Positions 52,585-61,591 of a DNA stretch of 62,152 nucleotides are shown piece by piece; within the stretch, counting starts at the first letter, position 1; each line of letters opens with the position of its first letter. Made by a program: the position numbers and the translations under genes. Source of the stretch: a virus; the IMG/VR virus record IMGVR_UViG_3300033153_008214, positions 1 through 62,152 of that record. One strand, given 5' to 3'. A model generated the notes under the pieces. It saw only the letters and a program-made list of their open reading frames with translations. It did no database searches and was not told the origin of the DNA.

Positions 52585-55149
52585 ATGGGCGCAGTAATTC
52601 CAAACGTTTTTGACCCGGTACAACCAGATATCTTTACCAGGGTCAGAACTCGCGAAAGAGTAAATGCTATTTCCGGCGGTTCACGTGTTCTTGCCATAGT
52701 TGGTGAGGGTGAGACTGAGGAAACCTTAGTTATTTCTGCCACTGGTGGCGGAGCTGATGGGTGGAATTCAGATTATTCTGGGACTGCTAATCCAGATGGA
52801 CGACATTTCCAAATCTCTAAGATAGGCCTGGTCAACAGTCGGAGTACTATCTTTAAGAATGGTGTTCCTCTTGCAACTCTTGAAGAGCAGATTACTTCTA
52901 AGGCATTCGATAATCGCTATGATGCCCGAGTAGATCCGCTTACTGGTAGGGTTGAGCTACAACGAGCCCATGTAGTAGACTTTGGTACCGATGTAAATGG
53001 TATTACCCTGTATTACTCCGTTAATTCAAGCAATGTTGGTACTGGCGTACCTGTTATTACTCAATCTTCCCTAGTTGATACGAACGCTCCTGCGGAAACT
53101 TGGACTGCCCGAGTTGTTGGAGTTATTAAGAACTCTGGTGGAGATATTATATCTGGAGAAGCTAGTATCTCAGTAACTGGTACTGAGTCTGGTCAGCTTC
53201 TGGATGTTAATGGTAACCCTTATGTTTGGAAATCTGGTGGGGTTGCAGTAAGCAATGGTGTTTTGAATCTTGCATTTACTGAGAGTGGAACTCCATTCAA
53301 TGTAGGTGACCGATTTACTATGCAGGTAGATAGTGGAGTTCTTTCAGTTAATGATAGCCTCTCTGCTCGCTACATTGCTAGCGAAGACCTTAATAACCCT
53401 GAGACTTTCTCTTCACCTCAAGATGCTTTCGCTATCTACGGTGACCCAAGTGTCACTAATACGCTTTCCCTTGGAATGCAGATGGCATTTGAAAATGGAG
53501 CCCCGGTGGTTACTGCTGTTATGGCCAAACCTCCAGTTCCCAGGAAAACTACTGAGTATCCTATTCTTGCAGATAATCCTCTTACCGATGCGGTAGAAGG
53601 TGCAACTGGTGGATCAGATCTTAAAGACACTGTATTCCCGCTTGCCGTAGGTGCGTTGCCTGATATTGACAGTAATGTCAATGTCTTTGTAGTCAGCTCA
53701 GATGGTACCGAGGAACAACTTCTTCTTAATAAAGATGATTTCTATGACACTGCCTTTACTACTACGGCTCTTGCTTATGCAAACTTTGTACAGGGTCCGC
53801 TTAGTGAGTCATATACTGTATTTACCTCTCCTCAAGTTGAGCAAGATGGTGATGATGGGTATGTTGAAATCCTTAGTGGTACTGAGATTTACTTCTCTGA
53901 CCCACTTGTACAGTTCTCAGCTGACCGCTTAGAGACTGGTGAGGGAGATGTTGGAAAGCAGATTGAAATCCTCTCTCCCGCCGAGGTTATTGGCACCTAT
54001 ACGATTACTAGTGTAGGCGATGGGTATGGCAATCTTAATGTAGCAACTGCTACAGGCACCCCTCCGGGCGCTACAGGAACCATTATAGATGGTTATGTTG
54101 CTTGGCAGATTGTAGATCCTAATGATACGGGTCATGCTTACTTTGCAATTACTGATGATGTTGCGGCAAATAGTCTGACTGCAGGTAAAGGGCTTCGAGT
54201 ATCTTATGTAGATACAGATGATGCAGACCATTTTGATACTAACTGGGGAGAGGCAATTCAAGCTCTTGAACTGGTAGATGTTCAGATGGTTGTTCCGCTG
54301 CCTATGCAGACAATTAGTAGCATCCAACAGGTATTTAAACGACATGTGGAAGTTGAGAGTAATATTCTCAACCAGCATGAGCGGATTCTTATTACGGGTG
54401 CTATTCCAGGGCTTGTCCCAGACAACCTTACTGGTCTAACTAGTGCGGCTGTGGAAGATATTGGTATCTTGGAAGGTATTCAGGGTGATGATCCTGAAGA
54501 AGTGCTTGCTGGTAATATCGAAGATATTACCAATTACTCAATCCCTGATGGGTTTGGAGATAGCTTCCGGGTTGTCTACATGTATCCTGATGAGATTGTA
54601 AGGAATATTGCAGGTCAAAACACTATACTTCCTGGTTATTTCTTAGCTGCTGCTCTTGGTGGGTATCTTGGCGGACAATTGAACATTGCTCTTCCTGCTA
54701 CCTTTAAGACTCTTGCTGGATTCAACATCCTTAATGACAAGCGTCTTAGGAAACGAACTAAGAATCAACTTGCTGGAGCAGGTGTGCTAGTTGTTGAGCC
54801 GATTGCTGGTGGTGGTAAAATGCTCTGGGGTAAAACGACTGTTCAGTCTGGAGCACCAGAGGAAGAAGAGATTAGCATTGTAGCTATTAGGGATCAGGTT
54901 GCTCGTACTATTCGTGCAAGCTTAAGACCCTTCATTGGTAGGATTAATAGTCCGACCATTGTTGCAGAGCTAAATGCCGGAATTGGAAAACTTCTCAGGT
55001 CACTAGTTGGGCAGGGGCTTCTAGCTGGATTCGGTTCTATTACCGTGCAGAGGAATCCGATTGAGCCTCGACAAGTTGACATTGGTGTAACCATTCATCC
55101 TGTAGGCGTGTTGGATTGGGCGTTTGTGGATGTGATCGCCGAGCTCTAG
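52585..55149 (+). CDS. Contractile tail sheath protein
   Basis: An 854-residue protein with a strong GGAGG ribosome site. The last ~200 residues carry the sheath C-terminal fold: PGYFLAAALGGYLGG, TLAGFNILNDKRLRKR, a helix with AIRDQVARTIRASLRPFIGR, and the final strand pair ending VGVLDWAFVDVIAEL. The N-terminal ~100 residues (PDIFTRVRTRERVNAISGG) resemble the arm that links neighbouring subunits. The middle contains extra beta domains (two fibre-like inserts near residues 420-520), making it longer than simple sheaths of ~350-650 aa. It polymerises around the tube and contracts on infection. Three DGY occur in the inserted domains. Confidence 0.88.
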   Translation: MGAVIPNVFDPVQPDIFTRVRTRERVNAISGGSRVLAIVGEGETEETLVISATGGGADGWNSDYSGTANPDGRHFQISKIGLVNSRSTIFKNGVPLATLEEQITSKAFDNRYDARVDPLTGRVELQRAHVVDFGTDVNGITLYYSVNSSNVGTGVPVITQSSLVDTNAPAETWTARVVGVIKNSGGDIISGEASISVTGTESGQLLDVNGNPYVWKSGGVAVSNGVLNLAFTESGTPFNVGDRFTMQVDSGVLSVNDSLSARYIASEDLNNPETFSSPQDAFAIYGDPSVTNTLSLGMQMAFENGAPVVTAVMAKPPVPRKTTEYPILADNPLTDAVEGATGGSDLKDTVFPLAVGALPDIDSNVNVFVVSSDGTEEQLLLNKDDFYDTAFTTTALAYANFVQGPLSESYTVFTSPQVEQDGDDGYVEILSGTEIYFSDPLVQFSADRLETGEGDVGKQIEILSPAEVIGTYTITSVGDGYGNLNVATATGTPPGATGTIIDGYVAWQIVDPNDTGHAYFAITDDVAANSLTAGKGLRVSYVDTDDADHFDTNWGEAIQALELVDVQMVVPLPMQTISSIQQVFKRHVEVESNILNQHERILITGAIPGLVPDNLTGLTSAAVEDIGILEGIQGDDPEEVLAGNIEDITNYSIPDGFGDSFRVVYMYPDEIVRNIAGQNTILPGYFLAAALGGYLGGQLNIALPATFKTLAGFNILNDKRLRKRTKNQLAGAGVLVVEPIAGGGKMLWGKTTVQSGAPEEEEISIVAIRDQVARTIRASLRPFIGRINSPTIVAELNAGIGKLLRSLVGQGLLAGFGSITVQRNPIEPRQVDIGVTIHPVGVLDWAFVDVIAEL

Positions 55150-55177
55150 ATCAATGTTTTCAAGGGGTTAGAAGATT

Positions 55178-55945
55178 ATGAGTATTAAAATTGGAATTTA
55201 TAGAATATTGTGCACTGTAACAGGTAACTGTTATGTTGGAAGCTCTGCGAATATAAATAAAAGATTTGGCTCACATATGACAAACCTTAGGTGCAATCGG
55301 CATAATGCCAGATATATGCAGCGTTCCTGGAATAAGTATGGTGAAGAGAGCTTCAGGTTTGAAATACTTGAAGAGGGAATTCAAAAGGATTGCCTAATCT
55401 CTAAAGAGAAAGAGTATTGTAGAAAATTTGCTATAGAAGGTAAGTTTCTTCCAGCTTTTAATACTATCGAGCCTGGAGATGTGAGTTATGGAAAACGCCA
55501 CACTCTGGAATTTAGAAAGAAGCTTTCAAAGCTTTACACTGGGCGTAAACTCACAGAGCAACATAAGGCTAACGTAAGTGCAGGCCTACTGCGAGCAGGA
55601 AGAACGATTTCTAAAGAAAATATCGCAAAGATGCAGAACGGGCGTTTGGAGAAACCTCTATCTGCAGAGTCAAGAAAGAAGATGAGCGATGCTCATAAAG
55701 GGGTCAAGCTTTCACAATCTCATAAGGATTCAATTAAAAGATCTCAGATTAATAACCCTTCTCGCAAGTGGAGACCTGTAATAGGTAAAAGTGTTAAGAC
55801 TGGAGAGATTAAAAAGTATGCAAGTATAAAAGCTGTTAAGGAAGATGGGTTTCATGCCGGTCACGTAGGCGGTGTATGTAGAGGGGTTAATAGGACTCAC
55901 AAGGGTTTCTATTGGAAGTATGCGGAAGACGTTCAAGGCAAGTAA
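55178..55945 (+). CDS. GIY-YIG homing endonuclease between sheath and tube
   Basis: A 255-residue protein. Residues 1-~100 are a GIY-YIG domain (GIY at 6-8, YVG at 19-21, Arg29, Glu77 or Glu79 and Asn95 as candidate catalytic residues). Residues ~105-190 hold NUMOD3-like DNA-binding repeats (RHTLEFRKKLSKLYTG, LSAESRKKMSDAHKG, SQSHKDSIKRSQ). The C-terminus is one TGEIKKY...KEDGF...HKGFYWKY module like those in the gene at 7161. It lies free-standing between two of the most conserved tail genes, a typical homing position. It has no DGY. Confidence 0.9.
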   Translation: MSIKIGIYRILCTVTGNCYVGSSANINKRFGSHMTNLRCNRHNARYMQRSWNKYGEESFRFEILEEGIQKDCLISKEKEYCRKFAIEGKFLPAFNTIEPGDVSYGKRHTLEFRKKLSKLYTGRKLTEQHKANVSAGLLRAGRTISKENIAKMQNGRLEKPLSAESRKKMSDAHKGVKLSQSHKDSIKRSQINNPSRKWRPVIGKSVKTGEIKKYASIKAVKEDGFHAGHVGGVCRGVNRTHKGFYWKYAEDVQGK

Positions 55946-55980
55946 ACTTTTGGCAAATAGATAGAATTGGGAGTTAATAA

Positions 55981-56661
55981 ATGGTTGGATATCTTTATAC
56001 AGACACAAGTCAAGGTGCAGCTACTGCGACTGGTCTATCTACCCAAATACTTATTCAGGTGGATGGTCAGGGCGTTGGCGCTATTCAAAAGTTTGGTTCT
56101 AATCAGAATCGTGCTACTAAGCGTATTACAGAAGTGGGTACTGATGGTACAATTGAAATTGTACCAAATTCAGCTACTGAGGTTACACTTGAGGTTACAA
56201 GAATCGTCTTTGATAAAAAGAGGATGACTGAATCATTCCAGCGAGGATTCCTAAATATTCATGCTCAGCGTATACCATTTGATATACTCGTGTATGACTT
56301 CAGTGATGTTCCAAGTGATACTGCTCTGAATGCTGATCCAGCAAATTTAGATGTAGCGAGTGCATTTGATGCTCCTATTGATGCAGAAGGTGTAATTACT
56401 ACTGTGTATGAGAATTGTTGGTTTAAAAAACTTAGTACAAGCTATAATTCTGGAGACTATATAATTAGTGAGGATGCAACTATTGATGTTGAATTTGTTC
56501 ACAGCTTCAAGGATGGCAAGTCTAACATCTCTGCCAGCCGTGGCGAGCCTGCGTTTGCTGATGCTCTTGAGCGTCTTGCTGACTTGGGTCGAAGAGGCAG
56601 CTTGGATGCACGTGGTCTTGGAAGGATTGGAGATACGTTCTCTGGGTTACTTTCCCCGTAA
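55981..56661 (+). CDS. Tail tube protein
   Basis: A 226-residue protein, GGGAG ribosome site, placed after the sheath (with the endonuclease between). Strand-rich with the tube-like order: ILIQVDGQGVGAIQKFG, TIEIVPNSATEVTLEVTRIVFDK, a short helix SFQRGFLNIHAQ, RIPFDILVYDFSD, and the C-terminal strands NCWFKKLSTSYNSGDYI and ATIDVEFVHSF. Subunits of this type form the inner tube through which DNA passes. A strong terminator follows, as expected for a highly expressed gene. Confidence 0.78.
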   Translation: MVGYLYTDTSQGAATATGLSTQILIQVDGQGVGAIQKFGSNQNRATKRITEVGTDGTIEIVPNSATEVTLEVTRIVFDKKRMTESFQRGFLNIHAQRIPFDILVYDFSDVPSDTALNADPANLDVASAFDAPIDAEGVITTVYENCWFKKLSTSYNSGDYIISEDATIDVEFVHSFKDGKSNISASRGEPAFADALERLADLGRRGSLDARGLGRIGDTFSGLLSP

Positions 56662-56740
56662 CATTCAGTAAGAAGCCATACTGAATTCTAACTTGATATT
56701 AGTTTTATCAGCTTAGAAGTTGTATGAGTTAATGAATTCT

Positions 56741-56771
56741 AAAAGCCTTGCCGTTCCTGGCAGGGCTTTTT
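56741..56771 (+). terminator. Intrinsic terminator after tail tube gene
   Basis: A 12-base-pair stem with one G-U pair (AAAAGCCTTGCC at 56741-56752 with 56759-56770), a six-base loop and a run of T. It would end transcripts of the sheath/tube unit and reduce expression of the downstream assembly genes. Confidence 0.9.
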
Positions 56772-56793
56772 ACTTATAAGTGAGGTAAGAAGT

Positions 56794-57624
56794 ATGGCAA
56801 GTATAGAGCACCCGATGACCAGTCATGTTAATCAAAAAGAGCAGAATGTTGTTCCTCAGCAAATGAATGAAGCTATCATTATGTCTCCAGAAGATGAAGA
56901 GTTTGTCCGAAGGCATATGGAAGAGTTAGAAGCTGAGGTAGCTGGAGAAGCTCTGTCTCAAATGGAGACTGTAGATCCTGTAATTGAGGCAGAAGTTAAA
57001 AAGAAGAATATCTTGGAAAAGTTAGTGCTATTTAGCAAACCACATCTTAAGGATGTCAAGTGTGGGGATAATATATTTCAATTGAAGATCCTGACCTCGA
57101 ATGAGAATGATGCAGTCTTTAGCGAGATTAGGAAATTTACTGCATCTGAGCAGTTTGTAAAGACTTCTATAATGCTTTTGTCTGCAAGTCTATTGGAGGC
57201 TGATGGAGTTCCGATAGAGAGCATTTATAGTGGCCCGGAAGAAATAACTAACCCTATGCTGCAAAGGTATTATGAGTTATGCAAGTGGCCATCCCCTCTT
57301 ATTAATCAGTTGCATAAGCCTGTTAACGACGAGTCATTCAATTCTTTTACTGCTTTGGATTGGAGCTATTATGCTGCCCAGATTAGAATGGACCAAGAAG
57401 AAGAATTAGAGCAGAAAAGAGATCTGGCTGAGTATCAGGCAATGTTTTCTAATCCGGAAGGGGTTAAGAAGGTTAAGAGTTTAAGGGCTCAGGAAGATGA
57501 TAATGAATTTGAAGAACTGCGTGGGTTTGCAGAGAATGGCAAGGTAGTATCTACTGAAAATGATGAGGAATTTGCTAGGTTTATTGGTAAGGGTGGAAGC
57601 GTTCCTAAGTTTAGGAAGGGGTGA
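56794..57624 (+). CDS. Putative tail assembly chaperone
   Basis: A 276-residue protein between tube and tape-measure genes, the usual place of tail assembly chaperones. N-terminal ~65 residues acidic and disordered; a compact domain at ~75-205 (FQLKILTSNENDAVFSEIRKF, PLINQLHKP, FTALDWSYYAAQIRM); C-terminal acidic/charged tail. No slippery site near its end was found by eye, so the two-product frameshift of many chaperones cannot be claimed. The next gene's GTG/ATG overlaps its stop. Confidence 0.5.
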   Translation: MASIEHPMTSHVNQKEQNVVPQQMNEAIIMSPEDEEFVRRHMEELEAEVAGEALSQMETVDPVIEAEVKKKNILEKLVLFSKPHLKDVKCGDNIFQLKILTSNENDAVFSEIRKFTASEQFVKTSIMLLSASLLEADGVPIESIYSGPEEITNPMLQRYYELCKWPSPLINQLHKPVNDESFNSFTALDWSYYAAQIRMDQEEELEQKRDLAEYQAMFSNPEGVKKVKSLRAQEDDNEFEELRGFAENGKVVSTENDEEFARFIGKGGSVPKFRKG

Positions 57625-57626
57625 TT

Positions 57627-59852
57627 ATGGTTGCTGAGCTAGATATATCGTTATCCGATGAAGCACTATTGAAAGCTGGTGGCACGATATCTAAAGGTGT
57701 CGCTGCCACTATTGAGAAAGAACTCAATAATTCTGACTTTAGCGCTGTTCAGGACAAGATCTATGGTAAAGGTCGAATGGATTCTGCTCGTGAAGAGATT
57801 AAGGATACAGGGGACCGGGCTCAGGATGTTTTAAAGAAGATAAAGGACTTGTCAACAAAAGTTAAAGCAGCTTTCTCAGAAAAGTTTTCAACAAACTCTC
57901 TTGAAGGATACATGAAGAGTTTGAAGGAAATGACAGAAGATGTTAATATAGAACAACTTATGATGCATGTTGGTTTAGATGAAAAAGAAATTGCTGGTAT
58001 AGAGTCTAAGGCTAAAGCTGCGGGAATTAAAGTTGGAGATTACCTGGATGCTACATTTGACATTGATACTAAGGAGGCTTTGAAAAATCTGAAAGATTTG
58101 AAGGGTGCTGCAACTGCAGCGATGAGCATTCTAGAACCTTTTATGACAGGAGCTATTGGAAAAGAGCTTGGGCTGAATATAGCTCTCACTCAAACTCAAA
58201 AGCAATTTGAAAGGGCTACTAAGTTTGCTGCAGATTTTGAGACTACAGTTACAGATGTTAGTAAAACTGCATTAGATCTGGCTTTACCATTTATGAGCCT
58301 TGAAGATAAGTCTGGGCAGGCTTTTGCTGGAGTCAGTAAAGCTCTAGGGGATTACCGAGACCAAACTGCTAGCATTGTAAAATCTACAGGATTGAGTACT
58401 CAAGAAATTGATAAGATGACTCTTGCTTTTAAAGAGGCTGGGATTGGTGTAGATAGGCTTAATTCTACGGGGCCAACATTCAGAAGTATGGCTACTGATA
58501 TAACAGGTGCCGAGTCTGCTACCCTGGGGGCTTCTGTAGCTCTAAGGTTATTCGCAGGAGCTGGTATAGACTCAGCGGTGGGTGCTGAGCTAATAGGGTT
58601 CAGTGCTCGTAATCTTGGACTCAGTATGGAAGATTCTGAGAGAAGGATTGGATTATTCTCTGAAGTGGTTGGTGCTACTGGTGAGCCAATGAGCATTGTT
58701 TCAGGAGTAATTGACAAAAGTGCTAGAGAACTCAAATACTTTGGAGATACCACTCAGGGAGTTGCAGAAATATATACTAGGTTTGTAGGAGTGCTTGGGG
58801 AGGGCAGGACTGGCCTCGCAGTAGACTTTGTCAACAGTATCGTCAAGGGCATAGGTGGTATGGATGAAGGTCTTAAAGCGTTTATAGGGATGGCTAGTGG
58901 CCTAGGAGGCGGTGGAGCTATAGGTGGCATGCTTGGTATGGAAGAGAAGCTTGCAAGTGGTGATATAGAGGGTGTTCTGAATACAGTTGTAGAACAGATT
59001 GAGTCGATTACTGGTGGTCCTATGATGGGTCGTAAAGAAGCAATCGATTCGGGTAATGAAGAACAATTCTTTATGCAACGTAAACTTTTCCAAGATTTTA
59101 TGAAAGTTGATAGTTCTGAGCAGGCCACCAGGATGATGGAAGCCATAGCTGGTGGGCAAGGAGTTGCTGGTGCAGACTTGGATGCTGCTAGAGGAATGGC
59201 AGGTGTAGTATCAAGAGGTAAAGACGTACAGGATTCTACAATCGGTACTCTTGAAAGAACTCGAAATATGATGGCTGCTACGAGAAATCTTACTCTTACA
59301 AGAGAATCATCCTTAGCTCTGAAGGACAGCTCTTCTAACTTCTTAGACGCAAGCCAAAATTTATTCCAACTGGTAGATGGTCTGGACAATTACCTTACAC
59401 GTGATACTGCTGCAGAGTATAAACCGGAGATGGTTTCAGATGTAGGTAAGTCAGTTGTAAAGTTTGAAACAGATTTCACTCAACTTAGTGACCGAATGGT
59501 TCAAAGGTCTGGGACTGAGGGAGACTATATGGGTGCTATAGCTGATGCTAACAAGTCCCAAGGTTTTTCATCTATAGCTGCTGATGCTTTAACTTCTGAA
59601 AAAAGCATGGATGCGGTAGTGGCTGCAAAAGAGAAGGAGACTCCAGACATTGAGAAAATGTTCAATGGGATTGTCACTCATGTTAGAGAAACAAATCAGG
59701 TACCTTCATTTGAATCTCCTATGATGCCTGAAGAAATTACATTAGTTGTAAACCTTGATACTAGCAAGGAGACACAGCGAGTAAAAGCGATGGTTCAAGA
59801 GAATCAGAATCGTGGTGCTGGATGGCATAATAGGACTAGGTCAGGTCGTTAG
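57627..59852 (+). CDS. Putative tail tape-measure protein
   Basis: I chose ATG 57627, just after AAGGGG and the previous stop, giving 741 residues. It is largely helical: a charged N-terminal helix region (~30-110), then long Ala/Gly-rich amphipathic helices (TKEALKNLKDLKGAATAAMSIL-type), a Gly-rich hydrophobic patch near residues 420-445 (MASGLGGGGAIGGMLG), and a helical C-terminal part. Both the position after the chaperone candidate and the helix/hydrophobic make-up fit a tape measure, which sets tail length. At roughly 0.15 nm per residue the helix would imply a tail near 110 nm. Confidence 0.68.
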   Translation: MVAELDISLSDEALLKAGGTISKGVAATIEKELNNSDFSAVQDKIYGKGRMDSAREEIKDTGDRAQDVLKKIKDLSTKVKAAFSEKFSTNSLEGYMKSLKEMTEDVNIEQLMMHVGLDEKEIAGIESKAKAAGIKVGDYLDATFDIDTKEALKNLKDLKGAATAAMSILEPFMTGAIGKELGLNIALTQTQKQFERATKFAADFETTVTDVSKTALDLALPFMSLEDKSGQAFAGVSKALGDYRDQTASIVKSTGLSTQEIDKMTLAFKEAGIGVDRLNSTGPTFRSMATDITGAESATLGASVALRLFAGAGIDSAVGAELIGFSARNLGLSMEDSERRIGLFSEVVGATGEPMSIVSGVIDKSARELKYFGDTTQGVAEIYTRFVGVLGEGRTGLAVDFVNSIVKGIGGMDEGLKAFIGMASGLGGGGAIGGMLGMEEKLASGDIEGVLNTVVEQIESITGGPMMGRKEAIDSGNEEQFFMQRKLFQDFMKVDSSEQATRMMEAIAGGQGVAGADLDAARGMAGVVSRGKDVQDSTIGTLERTRNMMAATRNLTLTRESSLALKDSSSNFLDASQNLFQLVDGLDNYLTRDTAAEYKPEMVSDVGKSVVKFETDFTQLSDRMVQRSGTEGDYMGAIADANKSQGFSSIAADALTSEKSMDAVVAAKEKETPDIEKMFNGIVTHVRETNQVPSFESPMMPEEITLVVNLDTSKETQRVKAMVQENQNRGAGWHNRTRSGR

Positions 59853-59875
59853 AACAGATAGCTTGGAGAAAATAT

Positions 59876-60808
59876 ATGGCTTTTATCGATCCGTCACCAG
59901 GATATAATAATGGAGGAGTTGCACTCCCTCCATCAGTTGTATATTCATCTGTAATTAATTCTACGAGTAACGTATCTCACATTATAGAGCGTCCATTATC
60001 AGCCGAATATACTAGGCAAATGATGAAGTGGAGAGTTCCAGGATATGGTTGGGTAACTATGTTTTTAAACCCTGACAATTTAAAAATTGTTGAAGGTAAA
60101 GATATTAAACCTACTCGTACTAAGGCTGGTTTCATTTTACAATATGCTGGGGAAAAGTTAACAAATATTACTCTTAGTGGGACTACTGGTTCTGCTGGAA
60201 TAGAAGGGATCAATATACTTCGGTCTATTTACAGAGCAGAGCAGTTAGCATTTGATAATATAGCTGATGAGTTAGAGCGTACTGGACCACTATCTGAATT
60301 CCTTCAGCTGGCTCGTGGTTCTACAGGAACTATTACAAACACTCCTGATTTTGGTTCAATTACTGAACGTACTGCAGACATAGCTTTAAATATCCTAAAT
60401 CAGCCATTCCCAACTCTATCAAGTCTAGCAGCGAATATTGAATTATACTTTCAGGGAGAACTATTTAGGGGCTACTTTACTGATTTCTCCGTAGAGGAGT
60501 CTGGTAAAGAACAGGGTCTTATTAATTATACGTTAAATTACACAGCATATGCTAGGCAGGGAGTCCGAAGGAACTTTATGCCTTGGCATCGACAACCTTT
60601 CAATCCTATTGGTGCATCGGCGGGAAAAGCTAATCCTCTTTCATATTATTCTGCTGCTGAAGTTGATAGCCAGGTGTCTACAGGTTCTATTGAGCGACGT
60701 GATGAGACTGTAGAACCTAATGCTGATGCTAGATTTGGTTCACGTAGTGTAAACAGTGCATCAGATAGAGATGGAAGTAGTTTAGCTGGATTAGATTTCA
60801 GGTTATAG
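59876..60808 (+). CDS. Putative baseplate or tail-tip protein
   Basis: A 310-residue protein with GGAG before the ATG, following the tape measure where baseplate hub genes begin. It has a beta-rich core (WRVPGYGWVTMFLNPDNLKI, KAGFILQYAGEKLTNITLSG), a helical segment (GINILRSIYRAEQLAFDNIADELERTG-type, ~115-140) and a second beta part (NIELYFQGELFRGYFTDFSVEE). The C-terminal ~80 residues are loop-rich. This resembles XkdP/gp53-type baseplate proteins in position and size. I could not confirm a LysM motif. Confidence 0.5.
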   Translation: MAFIDPSPGYNNGGVALPPSVVYSSVINSTSNVSHIIERPLSAEYTRQMMKWRVPGYGWVTMFLNPDNLKIVEGKDIKPTRTKAGFILQYAGEKLTNITLSGTTGSAGIEGINILRSIYRAEQLAFDNIADELERTGPLSEFLQLARGSTGTITNTPDFGSITERTADIALNILNQPFPTLSSLAANIELYFQGELFRGYFTDFSVEESGKEQGLINYTLNYTAYARQGVRRNFMPWHRQPFNPIGASAGKANPLSYYSAAEVDSQVSTGSIERRDETVEPNADARFGSRSVNSASDRDGSSLAGLDFRL

Positions 60809-60820
60809 TAAGGAGTTAGT

Positions 60821-61591
60821 ATGGCAATATTAAGAGGAACGTCTCAATCAAGGTTTCCACCATTTGATGATCCGAATACTGGGGCTGGTATGCTTATTGA
60901 GCAGGGCCAGAAGACTGTATTAAATTTCCTAGATGGTATTAATGATGGTAAGTTTGAGAGCAAGTTTGTTGAAGATGGCGTACAGAATGTCCCAGGGTTT
61001 TCTACTATTGATCGCAGCTTTTCTCAGGTAAAGCAACCCTCCCGCAGGCAGATTATTACACAGAGGAATCAAGCAACAATTTTTCTTAAGAAGCGTATGT
61101 TCTCTACATTGAGATCAAATTATGATATCAAATTTCTTGGAAATGATGAGAAAACATTCCTAAGAGCTTCCAAATTATTATTTGAGCGTAAAGCTCAGGA
61201 ATTAAGCTTCTATGAAAGCCTGATAGCTGTAGATAATCTGTTTGATAGTAGCGGATTCATGAATATCGATAAAGTCGTAGATGGAACCGTAGCTAGTCTA
61301 TTGCAAATATTAACGGTTGCCTTTGACGGTTTCAGCATTACGGCGGGCAGGCAGTTCTCTGTTTCCGAAATTATAAACATGAGCACTTCTCTGTCACCAT
61401 ATGCAAAGGTCTTGAATGATCTTTTAAAGATTCAAGATGCTAATCTTCGTTCCAAGGGAAACAATCTGACGACTTGGATAGTTGATCCTAAGAACCCAGA
61501 TGTGTCTGGCATTGGTTCTGGTGTAGGCGTCCTAGAGCTTAATGTAGTAAGCAGTATTAATACAACTGTCTCAGTTAATCCTGGTAATTGA
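60821..61591 (+). CDS. Hypothetical tail/baseplate protein
   Basis: A 256-residue protein with AAGGAG before the ATG, 12 bases after the previous stop. It is helix-rich in the centre (QATIFLKKRMFSTLRSNYDI, LRASKLLFERKAQEL, VVDGTVASLLQILTVAF), with a beta-rich C-terminus (GVGVLELNVVSSINTTVSV). No family is recognised; position suggests a baseplate component. The next frame opens within its last codons. Confidence 0.5.
   Translation: MAILRGTSQSRFPPFDDPNTGAGMLIEQGQKTVLNFLDGINDGKFESKFVEDGVQNVPGFSTIDRSFSQVKQPSRRQIITQRNQATIFLKKRMFSTLRSNYDIKFLGNDEKTFLRASKLLFERKAQELSFYESLIAVDNLFDSSGFMNIDKVVDGTVASLLQILTVAFDGFSITAGRQFSVSEIINMSTSLSPYAKVLNDLLKIQDANLRSKGNNLTTWIVDPKNPDVSGIGSGVGVLELNVVSSINTTVSVNPGN

Noticed and set aside
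1287-55149. DGY codons (GAT-GG-N-TA-Y) as scars of a translational bypass element, since the T4 gene 60 take-off is GAT-GGA followed by TAG
   Set aside because: The frames are open through every site, the Gly codon varies among all four GGN, and no matched landing codons or hairpins accompany the sites. A protein-level explanation fits better.
20292-55260. TATAAATA matches (20292, 29462, 46616, about 55252) as T4-type late promoters
   Set aside because: All lie inside well-supported coding regions at no useful distance from a start, and such matches are expected by chance in AT-rich DNA.
57450-57640. Programmed -1 frameshift between the chaperone candidate and tape-measure gene
   Set aside because: No convincing slippery heptamer was found and the overlap is a simple stop/start junction.
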